From the NCBI GenBank assembly GCA_021811305.1, contig JAJZPD010000015.1, positions 1 through 15,630 of the forward strand: a stretch of DNA of 15,630 bases, read 5' to 3'. Of the stretch, positions 7,003 to 14,778 are shown piece after piece. The position numbers were made by a program, and so were the translations under genes. Position 1 is the stretch's first letter. Each line of letters opens with the position of its first letter. The notes beneath the pieces are model-generated. The model was not told the origin of the DNA. It searched no databases and worked only from the letters and a program-made list of their open reading frames with translations. Origin of the DNA: a bacterium. Lineage in GTDB: Bacteria > Patescibacteriota > Minisyncoccia > UBA6257 > Colwellbacteraceae.

Positions 7003-7206
7003 AAAGCGCAAAAAGAAGCGCAAAAATAAAAGCGCAAAGCGAAAAACAACAACTAGGGACTAGGGACTAGGGGTTAGAGGTTAGGGACTGTAAATGATGG
7101 ATGGCTGACTAAACCCCAGTCCCCAGTCCCCAGTCCCCAGTCCTCAGCCCCTAATCCCTGCTTTAACTTTTGCGCTTGTTTTTTGCGTTTTCTCTTTGCG
7201 TTTCTT
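7003..7206. repeat. Heptad tandem repeats in inverted orientation between comFC and pilM (element B)
   Basis: The left block (7052-7090) has five consecutive 7-bp units: ACTAGGG three times, then GTTAGAG and GTTAGGG, then ACTG. After a 23-bp spacer the right block (7114-7160) has CCCCAGT four times, then CCTCAGC, CCCTAAT and CCCTG. The right unit is the reverse complement of the left with one base changed, so the blocks can pair as a long imperfect hairpin. Outside them lie A-rich copies of AAGCGCAAA-type words (7003-7048) and their T-rich complement TTGCGC/TTGCGT (7161-7201). The element lies between the -10 boxes of two divergent genes; its left outer arm overlaps the comFC promoter region. 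No protein is encoded. Confidence 0.85.
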
Positions 7207-7235
7207 CTGCCATTTCCTTTTTAATGTTGTATAAT
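7207..7235 (+). promoter_or_regulatory. Promoter of the pilM operon
   Basis: CTGCCA (7207-7212, 4/6 of -35), a 17-bp spacer and a perfect TATAAT (7230-7235) end 10 nt before the pilM ATG. The expected mRNA leader is only about 4 nt, in line with the missing Shine-Dalgarno. Confidence 0.6.
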
Positions 7236-7245
7236 TTATTCGTAA

Positions 7246-8367
7246 ATGTTTGAAAAATTCCTGCGGTCGATAAATCTGCGCCCTTTTAAGAGGTTGATTA
7301 GCGCCGTCTCCGAGGGAAATTTCCTCGGCGTCGATATTGGAACCGCCTCTATCAAGGCAGTGGAGCTGGAAGCTTCGACGACCAGCGGCTTGCCGCGCTT
7401 GAAAAACTACGGCATCCTCGAGAGCTATAGCCACTTGGACCGCCTCAACACAGCTATCCAAACCAGTAGCTTGAAAATGCTGGAGAACGAGACGGCCGAA
7501 CTCTTAAAAACACTGCTTAATAAGATGAAGCCGCAAGCAAAAGCGACGGTTGCTTCCATCCCTTCGTTTTCCGCTTTCACTTCCCTCCTGGACGTTCCAT
7601 TTCTTCCTCCGCAGGAGCTGGCCCAAGCGATGCGCTACCAGGCGCAGGTCTTCGTGCCGCTGCCGCTGAACGAAGTGGCTATCGACTGGGTTCCGGTCGG
7701 GGAGTACACCGACGAGAAAGGCGTTCGGAAACAACAGGTTTTCCTAATTTCGGTACCGAACGAAGTGGTGAACAAGTACCAAACGGTTTTTCGCGCCGCC
7801 GGATTATCCTTGAAAGCGCTGGAAATCGAAGGTCTCAGCTTGGCGCGGGTTTTGACTTTCGGCGATCCCACCACCACTCTCTTGGTCGACATTGGAGCGC
7901 GCTCTACCGCTATCGGCGTAGCGGAGAAGGGGTTGTTGAAATACAGCGCGCAAACGGATTTCTCCGGCAGCTCTTTGACGCAGGCTGTGGCTAACGGCCT
8001 AAGTGTCAGCGTGCGCCGAGCCGAGGACCTTAAAAAACAGAAGGGATTGCTCGGACAGGGAGGGGAGTATGGTTTATCCACTTTGATGCTGCCCTTCTTG
8101 GATGTTATACTTAGCGAAGTAAAGCGGGTGCGAGATATTTACGAAAAAAATTACAACAGCAAGGTGGAAAGAGTGATATTGGCCGGCGGCGGAGCAAACT
8201 TGTTGGGGATAGAAAAGTATGCATCGCTGCAGTTGGGGTTGCCGGTTATAAAGGCCGACCCCTGGAAAAAAATAGAATTTCCGCCGGAAGCCGCTCCGCT
8301 ATTAGCCGAAGTCGGAGCCCCGCTCACCGTGGCCATCGGTTTAGGATTAAGACAATTCATTAGCTAA
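7246..8367 (+). CDS. pilM: Type IV pilus assembly protein PilM (actin-like ATPase)
   Basis: PilM is a cytoplasmic FtsA-like protein that binds PilN and couples the pilus motor to the membrane alignment complex. The 373 residues show the actin-family signatures: phosphate-1 loop GVDIGTASIKAV (28-39), phosphate-2 loop LLVDIGARST (212-221) and adenosine motif LAGGGANLLGIEKY (312-325). The central stretch 120-200 carries the PilM-type LPPQELAQAMRYQA and PLPLNEVAIDW segments. Before the first beta-strand there are about 25 extra residues forming a basic amphipathic segment with the words INLRP (9-13). This is longer than usual and resembles the INLLP peptide that PilN normally contributes. The gene follows a good promoter, and its stop overlaps the pilN start by one base (TAATG), so translation is probably coupled. 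Confidence 0.93.
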   Translation: MFEKFLRSINLRPFKRLISAVSEGNFLGVDIGTASIKAVELEASTTSGLPRLKNYGILESYSHLDRLNTAIQTSSLKMLENETAELLKTLLNKMKPQAKATVASIPSFSAFTSLLDVPFLPPQELAQAMRYQAQVFVPLPLNEVAIDWVPVGEYTDEKGVRKQQVFLISVPNEVVNKYQTVFRAAGLSLKALEIEGLSLARVLTFGDPTTTLLVDIGARSTAIGVAEKGLLKYSAQTDFSGSSLTQAVANGLSVSVRRAEDLKKQKGLLGQGGEYGLSTLMLPFLDVILSEVKRVRDIYEKNYNSKVERVILAGGGANLLGIEKYASLQLGLPVIKADPWKKIEFPPEAAPLLAEVGAPLTVAIGLGLRQFIS

Positions 8368-8984
8368 TGCCAGAATATCCGAACAACCTAACCGGCATCC
8401 AGGCTCAGCTAGCGCAGGAACGCCTTCCTGTCGGCTGGCCTTGGAAATTTTTTACCGCCATGCTGGTGATTTTTTTGGCGGTGCTTTTAAGCTATCTTGG
8501 CTTGGCTTTCGGCTACCAGCCGATGCTTAACAACCAGCTCTCCTCCTTGCAGGGGCAGGTGAGGGACTTAAGCAACCAGATTGCGGCCAATCCGAACCAA
8601 AAGAACGTCGTGGGCTTCTACTCGCAGGTAGTGAATATCCAGAAGCTTCTGAAAAACCATGTTAACGCTACCAATATATTTCCGCTACTAGCTTCCTCGA
8701 CCAGCCCCCAGGTCAGTTACACCTCGGCTAAAATCAGCGTTCCGCAAAGCGAGGTTGATTTAAGCGGTGTGGCGGCCTCTTATGCCGTTCTGGCATCTCA
8801 GCTGCAGGCGTATCAAAGTAATCCGCAGATTAAGGATGTCGTTTTAGGCAGCTCGCAAGCCAGCGGCAACGCGGTGACTTTTTCGGTGAAGTTGATGATG
8901 GACCCCAATATTTTCAGCTATGCCAATGCCACCAGTTCGACCTCTACGCCTAATTTCATTAACGCTACGACAACCACACCATGA
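8367..8984 (+). CDS. pilN: PilN-like type IV pilus inner-membrane protein
   Basis: This 205-residue bitopic protein has a short cytoplasmic N-terminus, one membrane helix (about 28-50), a coiled coil (about 50-75) and a periplasm-like or extracytoplasmic alpha/beta domain, then a Ser/Thr-rich tail. This layout, its place between pilM and pilO and its overlaps with both (TAATG and ATGA) identify it as PilN. PilN pairs with PilO and binds PilM through its N-terminus. The usual INLLP peptide is absent; the N-terminus reads MPEYPNNLTGIQAQ. Sequence identity to known PilN is not obvious by eye, so the call relies mainly on topology and gene order. Confidence 0.78.
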   Translation: MPEYPNNLTGIQAQLAQERLPVGWPWKFFTAMLVIFLAVLLSYLGLAFGYQPMLNNQLSSLQGQVRDLSNQIAANPNQKNVVGFYSQVVNIQKLLKNHVNATNIFPLLASSTSPQVSYTSAKISVPQSEVDLSGVAASYAVLASQLQAYQSNPQIKDVVLGSSQASGNAVTFSVKLMMDPNIFSYANATSSTSTPNFINATTTTP

Positions 8985-9601
8985 GCGCTTCAACTAAAAG
9001 GTTCTATAGCTTGATAGGCAGCATTGCTCTTCTGGTGGGCGCGATTATTATCTATTCCTCGATGCTCCTTCCGCTTTTCAATAATGTCCAAAACTTGCGC
9101 GGCGAGGTTTCTGGTAACCAAAGCCTGCTGCAGCAATTGACCGCCATCAACCAAAACGTCAACAAGCTGCAGGGCCAGTATCAGAATATGGGTCAGCTGC
9201 AGCAGACCATTTCTTCAATCCTGCCTCCTCAGGACGACGTGCCGACTATCATCAACCAGATCCAAGGGTTGGCGTCGGCCAACAATATCCAGCTTTCTTC
9301 CATATCTTTCCAATACTTGCCGATAAACTATCCGCCGGCCGGATCGCTCATTAAAGGCGTCGGCGCGGTTGCCATAAATCTGCAATGCTCGGGAACATAT
9401 CAGGGCTTGATTAGTTTTCTTAACTCTTTGAGCAACAACATCCAGATTTTCGATCTGTCGTCGCTTTCCGTTTCAGCCGCCGCCGCGCAGCCGGGAACGG
9501 CGGCCGCCAAGGGTCAGGCTGCGGCGCCAGTCTTGAGCTACTCTCTGACAATCAATACCTATTACCAATCGTCGGCTACTTCCACTCCGTCTAATCAATA
9601 A
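8981..9601 (+). CDS. pilO: PilO-like type IV pilus inner-membrane protein
   Basis: This 206-residue protein has one N-terminal membrane helix (about 9-31), a Gln/Asn-rich coiled coil (about 38-75) and a ferredoxin-like domain. The family phrase LPPQDDVPTIINQIQGLA, at about residues 79-96, is followed by a strand pattern typical of PilO. An Ala-rich low-complexity loop lies at about 166-182. PilO pairs with PilN to build the alignment ring between platform and cell surface. Its start overlaps the pilN stop (ATGA), and the next gene begins 6 bp later. Confidence 0.85.
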   Translation: MSASTKRFYSLIGSIALLVGAIIIYSSMLLPLFNNVQNLRGEVSGNQSLLQQLTAINQNVNKLQGQYQNMGQLQQTISSILPPQDDVPTIINQIQGLASANNIQLSSISFQYLPINYPPAGSLIKGVGAVAINLQCSGTYQGLISFLNSLSNNIQIFDLSSLSVSAAAAQPGTAAAKGQAAAPVLSYSLTINTYYQSSATSTPSNQ

Positions 9602-9607
9602 AAAACA

Positions 9608-9910
9608 ATGGCTATCGTAGTTGAAGAACAGCAAACGCAACGCGGGTCGAATACGGTGACAATTCTGACCATAGCCGCGGTGGCAGTCGGATTATTCGCC
9701 GCGACTTATTTCGTCTTTTTCTCTCCGGCGCCGTTGGTAGAAAGCGTCCTCCCCGGCAATGTTTCCTCTATTTCGCAGATCAACAACGTCAATTTAGACG
9801 TCACGCCGCTGCAAAACATGCAGGTTTACCATATGATAACCGCCACCAGCGGTCCGGGAGCGCCGAGCGTTGGAACATTAGGCCGTCCGGATCCCTTCCA
9901 ACCTTTTTAG
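9608..9910 (+). CDS. Small PilP-like membrane protein of the pilus locus
   Basis: This 100-residue protein has a short polar N-terminus, one membrane helix (about 15-38) and an extracytoplasmic tail of about 60 residues ending in GRPDPFQPF (92-100). A DPFxP-type motif marks the region in PilP/GspC-like proteins that contacts the PilN-PilO pair. The fourth position of a pilMNO-x-pilB cluster is also where pilP sits in Gram-negative bacteria. The C-terminal beta-domain that PilP uses to bind the secretin is missing, which fits a bacterium without an outer membrane. It is tightly packed: 6 bp after pilO and 6 bp before pilB. The start follows an AATAAAAAACAATG context identical to that of greA. 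It is not recognised as a named family; the PilP-like role is inferred. Confidence 0.65.
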   Translation: MAIVVEEQQTQRGSNTVTILTIAAVAVGLFAATYFVFFSPAPLVESVLPGNVSSISQINNVNLDVTPLQNMQVYHMITATSGPGAPSVGTLGRPDPFQPF

Positions 9911-9916
9911 CAACAG

Positions 9917-11680
<1,764 letters not shown>

Positions 11681-11760
11681 GATAAAAATCCTAAATCCGA
11701 AATCCGAAATACTAAATCAAAAATACAAAACGCTGGATACTGAATTCAAAACAAAGCTGG
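11681..11760 (+). repeat. One-armed copy of the CTAAATCCGAAA repeat after pilB (element C)
   Basis: The sequence after the pilB stop begins AAATCCTAAATCCGAAATCC and continues with AAATACTAAATC and AAATAC variants. The 13-mer CTAAATCCGAAAT at 11691-11703 is identical to 6137-6149 in the ftsQ-comFC gap, and the surrounding bases are similar. The complementary arm seen there is missing here. Further on, GCTGG (11756-11760) could pair with CCAGC over a long loop, but this is weak. It has no coding potential. Confidence 0.6.
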
Positions 11761-11781
11761 TTTTTTGTCTTCTTTGTCCAC

Positions 11782-11810
11782 TAGCCAGCAGCCGTTAAAC
11801 CTTATAGAAT
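11782..11810 (+). promoter_or_regulatory. Candidate pilT-pilC promoter
   Basis: TAGCCA (11782-11787, 4/6), a 17-bp spacer and TAGAAT (11805-11810, 5/6) end 10 nt before the pilT ATG, the same distance as for pilM. It would give an almost leaderless pilT mRNA. Confidence 0.42.
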
Positions 11811-11820
11811 TAAAACATAA

Positions 11821-12891
11821 ATGGATTACGCGCAGAAATTAAACGATTTACTTTTAACAACGGCTCGGCAGAACGCCTCTGATCTGCATATTGCCGTCGG
11901 GCGCAAACCGACCTTGAGAATAGACGGCGTCTTGGTCGGGCTGCAGAACGAGCCGATCCTGACTCCGGAGGATACGCAAGGCCTAGTGCTCGCGATGCTT
12001 ACCCCGGAGCAGAAAGAAAAGCTTTTAAGGTACGGCGATCTCGACTTTTCTTATTCTTTCGAAGACAAGGCCCGTTTCCGAGTTAATGTTTTTTTCCAGC
12101 GGGGGTTCATGGCTGCGGCTATGCGCTTGATTCCGGCTGAAATCAAGACAATCGAAGAGCTGCGCCTTCCTCCGATCGCCCATGATTTTACCAAACTCAA
12201 CCAAGGCTTTGTTCTAGTGGTGGGGCCGGCCGGCCAGGGTAAGTCAACGACATTGGCAGCGCTTCTCGATGAGATCAATCACAACCGCATGGAGCACATC
12301 ATCACCATCGAGGATCCGATCGAATACCTGTTCGTCCAAGACCGAAGCATCGTCTCGCAGCGCGAGATCTCAACCGACAGTCCCAGCTTCCACCGTTCGC
12401 TGCGCTCGCTTTTGCGCCAGGACCCGGACGTGGTCATGATCGGAGAGATGCGCGATCGCGAATCTATCGCTACCGCCATGACCGCAGCCGAGACCGGCCA
12501 CTTGGTTTTTTCCACCTTGCACACCAATTCCGCCGCCCAGACCATCGACCGCATCATCGATTCTTTCCCGGTAGATCAGCAAGGCCAAATAACTTCGCAG
12601 CTGGCCGCCACTCTGGTGGGAATCGTCTCCGAGCGCTTGGTGCCGAGGATAGACGGAGGACGCGTGCCGGCGACCGAAATCATGTTGATGAACTCGGCCA
12701 TCCGCAACCTCATTCGCGAGCGCAAGGTTTATCAAATCGATTTGGTTATCGAAACCAGCCTGCAGGAGGGGATGATTAACATGAATCGTTCGCTGGCCGA
12801 GCTAGTCAAAAACAAAGAGGTTTCGCTGGAGAACGCGGAACTGTACTCGCTGAACCCGGGAGAGTTGCGGATACTCCTCGAAAAAATTTAG
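11821..12891 (+). CDS. pilT: Type IV pilus retraction ATPase PilT
   Basis: This is the hexameric ATPase that drives pilus depolymerisation, and with it twitching and DNA pull-in. The 356 residues show an N-terminal PAS-like domain (1-110), Walker A GPAGQGKSTT (135-144), Walker B DPDVVMIGE (201-209, Glu209) and His box STLHTN (231-236). The PilT hallmark AIRNLIRE (293-300), needed for retraction, is complete and separates it from PilB and most PilU proteins. The P-loop reads PAGQ where PTGS is usual, but the G-4-GKS frame is kept. No CxxC zinc site is present, as expected. It is followed 18 bp later by pilC, likely on the same transcript. Confidence 0.96.
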   Translation: MDYAQKLNDLLLTTARQNASDLHIAVGRKPTLRIDGVLVGLQNEPILTPEDTQGLVLAMLTPEQKEKLLRYGDLDFSYSFEDKARFRVNVFFQRGFMAAAMRLIPAEIKTIEELRLPPIAHDFTKLNQGFVLVVGPAGQGKSTTLAALLDEINHNRMEHIITIEDPIEYLFVQDRSIVSQREISTDSPSFHRSLRSLLRQDPDVVMIGEMRDRESIATAMTAAETGHLVFSTLHTNSAAQTIDRIIDSFPVDQQGQITSQLAATLVGIVSERLVPRIDGGRVPATEIMLMNSAIRNLIRERKVYQIDLVIETSLQEGMINMNRSLAELVKNKEVSLENAELYSLNPGELRILLEKI

Positions 12892-12909
12892 TTTTGACGG
12901 TTTTGAAAG

Positions 12910-14127
12910 ATGAAGTTTAGATACCAAGCCAGAACCCAAAGCGGCGAATTGCAGGTCGGCTTCGTGGAAGCCCCGAATAAAAAGCTGGCTATAAATATTT
13001 TAACCAGCCATAGCCTGTTTATTCTAAGTATCACCGAAGCGGAGCGGAAAGGCTTTAATAACGAGCTTTACCTGCTGGTTAACCGCGTCAAAGGCAAGGA
13101 TCTAATGGTTTTTACTCGGCAGTTTGCAACCCTGCTCGAGGCTAAGGTGCCGCTAGGCGATGCTCTGAAAACTCTGATCCGCCAGACCCGCAATCCGATT
13201 CTGCAAGAGGCGATTATCGGCATACAGGAGGATGTCGCTTCCGGACTGTCTCTTTCTCAGGCCCTGAGCAAGCAGACAGCGGTCTTTTCCGAGTTTTACG
13301 TGAACATGCTGCAATCCGGCGAGGTGACTGGACGTGTGGAAGAAGTAATGGGATTCTTGGCCGACTATATCGAGAAAAACATCTCGCTGGCCGACAAGAT
13401 CCGCAACGCCTTGATCTACCCGGTGATAATGATTTTGCTTTTCCTCTTTGTCGGCGTGTTTATGGGCACGACCGTTCTACCGCAGCTTGGCTCGGCTTTC
13501 GAACAAGTCGGAGCGCAACTGCCGTTCATCACTCAGTGGCTTTTGGTGGGAGGCAACTTTATGGCTCAGTGGTGGTGGGTCGTCTTGATCGTCATTATCG
13601 CTTTAGTTATCTTCTTCCTCGATTATTTCCATTCGCCGGAGGGAAAGATTGTCTACGACGAGTTCATTCTGCGCGTTCCGATCTTCAACACCATGTTGAA
13701 GGAAATGTACGTCGCCCGCTTCTCCGAGTCGCTGGCCGTTCTGATTAAAGGAGGGGTGCCGATCGCCCAAGCCATCGAGGTTACCGGCAAGACTATCGGC
13801 AGCCGCGTTTACGAAGAGGCGATGCGCCGCGTGGCCGACGCCATCCGCAAAGGGGAGCTGCTTTCCCAGGCCCTGACCCGGGAGTACGACTACTTCCCGA
13901 TGCTGGTCGGCCAGATGGTCGCGGTGGGTGAGTCGACCGGGAAGCTGGAGGACCTTTTAATGCGCGTTTCTACCTTTTACTCCCGCGAGGTTGACGACTC
14001 GGTCAATAACCTGGTGGAGATGATCCAGCCTCTGATGATGATTTTCATCGGCGGCCTGGTCGGCCTGCTTTTCGCCTCGATCCTTATCCCGATTTACTCG
14101 CTAGTCTCGGCTATCAATCAGCAGTAG
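12910..14127 (+). CDS. pilC: Type IV pilus platform protein PilC
   Basis: PilC/GspF is the polytopic inner-membrane platform on which PilB and PilT act. The 405 residues comprise an N-terminal region (1-60) and two homologous GspF cytoplasmic helical domains (about 65-165 and 265-365). The first carries FTRQFATLLEAKVPLGDAL with GEVTGRVEEVM; the second carries RFSESLAVLIKGGVPIAQAI with GESTGKLEDLL. Membrane helices lie at about 168-191, 222-240 and 373-397. All elements of the family are present and the length is normal. It is preceded by pilT (18 bp) and followed by a 171-bp spacer with a strong inverted repeat before pilA. Confidence 0.96.
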   Translation: MKFRYQARTQSGELQVGFVEAPNKKLAINILTSHSLFILSITEAERKGFNNELYLLVNRVKGKDLMVFTRQFATLLEAKVPLGDALKTLIRQTRNPILQEAIIGIQEDVASGLSLSQALSKQTAVFSEFYVNMLQSGEVTGRVEEVMGFLADYIEKNISLADKIRNALIYPVIMILLFLFVGVFMGTTVLPQLGSAFEQVGAQLPFITQWLLVGGNFMAQWWWVVLIVIIALVIFFLDYFHSPEGKIVYDEFILRVPIFNTMLKEMYVARFSESLAVLIKGGVPIAQAIEVTGKTIGSRVYEEAMRRVADAIRKGELLSQALTREYDYFPMLVGQMVAVGESTGKLEDLLMRVSTFYSREVDDSVNNLVEMIQPLMMIFIGGLVGLLFASILIPIYSLVSAINQQ

Positions 14128-14210
14128 GAAAAAACGCAAAACTAAAAGCTAAAAATGAAAAATAACAACGTAATTCTTTTGCATTTTGCGCTTTAAGTTT
14201 TGCGCTTTTC
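14128..14210. repeat. Strong A/T-rich inverted repeat between pilC and pilA (element D)
   Basis: The left arm runs from 14128 (GAAAAAACGCAAAACTAAAA) and the right arm ends at 14210. Read on the minus strand, the right arm begins GAAAAGCGCAAAACTTAAAG. About 30 of 36 positions match with one gap, around a loop near 14164-14173. The arm words (GCGCAAAA, AAAAGC, AAAATG) resemble the outer arms of the repeats around comFC. On the plus strand the right arm ends TTTTGCGCTTTTC, so it could act as the terminator for pilT-pilC. It is longer than a usual terminator. Confidence 0.75.
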
Positions 14211-14246
14211 AGACTCGGCCCGGTTGAGTTATCAACAACTCCGTGG

Positions 14247-14274
14247 TTGCTTATTCCGAGCGAAGCTTTAAAAT
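14247..14274 (+). promoter_or_regulatory. Candidate pilA promoter
   Basis: TTGCTT (14247-14252), a 16-bp spacer and TAAAAT (14269-14274, 5/6) end 24 nt before the pilA start. No sigma-54 GG/GC pair was recognised. Just upstream is a small dyad, GTTGA-GTTA-TCAAC (14223-14236), a possible regulator site. A separate promoter would fit the high output that a major pilin needs. Confidence 0.4.
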
Positions 14275-14298
14275 TAAGGAAATTCAACGTTATTCAAT

Positions 14299-14760
14299 AT
14301 GAAGCAATTATTTAACAAGAAGCGGGGAGACGAGGGCTTTACCCTCATCGAAATGATGATCGTCATCGCCATCATCGGTATTTTGGCGACCATCGTCATC
14401 AGGTCATTCGCGTTCTTATCGACGGCTAGAGATTCGAAGAGAATATCCGATATTAGAACAGTTCAGAATTATTTGGAGTTGTATTACAATGCAAATGGAT
14501 CTTACCCACCGGATACTAGTTATGATGCGCTCGCTAAAGACTTGCAAACGTCTATTAATGTTAATGTTCCTATGCCGGCCAACGCCTCTTTTCCGTATTG
14601 TTACTCAATTTCTTCCACTTCTACGTACAACTATATCCTAGGCACCCAATTGGAAAACCCTAATGCTTTAATAACAAGCTCGACTATCCCTATTGGTACA
14701 GCTTGCGGATCGACGCTGAAATGCGGACAAAATAACGTCTATTGCGTCTCTCCTCAATAA
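14299..14760 (+). CDS. pilA: Type IV prepilin (major pilin candidate)
   Basis: This 153-residue prepilin has a short, charged leader (MKQLFNKKRGDEG, 1-13) that PilD should cut between Gly13 and Phe14. The mature N-terminus is FTLIEMMIVIAIIGILATIV, with the Glu at mature position 5 and a hydrophobic helix. The helix is followed by the pseudopilin-like phrase ARDSKRISDIRTVQNYLELYY and NGSYPPD. The globular part has four cysteines (101, 136, 142, 149), which could form two disulfides including a C-terminal loop. The coding DNA from about 14440 to 14700 is visibly more AT-rich than the other pil genes. Its position just before pilD and with its own promoter fits a major subunit. A GspG-like minor pseudopilin is possible, but the pilM/N/O/T context argues for a pilus. 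Confidence 0.9.
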   Translation: MKQLFNKKRGDEGFTLIEMMIVIAIIGILATIVIRSFAFLSTARDSKRISDIRTVQNYLELYYNANGSYPPDTSYDALAKDLQTSINVNVPMPANASFPYCYSISSTSTYNYILGTQLENPNALITSSTIPIGTACGSTLKCGQNNVYCVSPQ

Positions 14761-14778
14761 TCCATATAAAAATCTTCC

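Noticed and set aside
6987..7052. Longer comFC start giving 22 extra N-terminal residues
   Set aside because: The extra codons lie in A/T repeat DNA and across the predicted -10 box, and the peptide does not resemble ComFC N-termini.
7052..7160. CRISPR array
   Set aside because: Repeat units are only 7 bp with no spacers between them, and no cas genes are nearby.
12370..12735. Minus-strand open frame of 121 codons inside pilT
   Set aside because: It is a shadow of the PilT core. The composition is irregular and no motif is seen.
14229..14237. DnaA-box-like TTATCAACA upstream of pilA
   Set aside because: It is a single site, one base off the consensus, part of a small dyad, with no cluster or AT-rich unwinding region and no dnaA or dnaN nearby.
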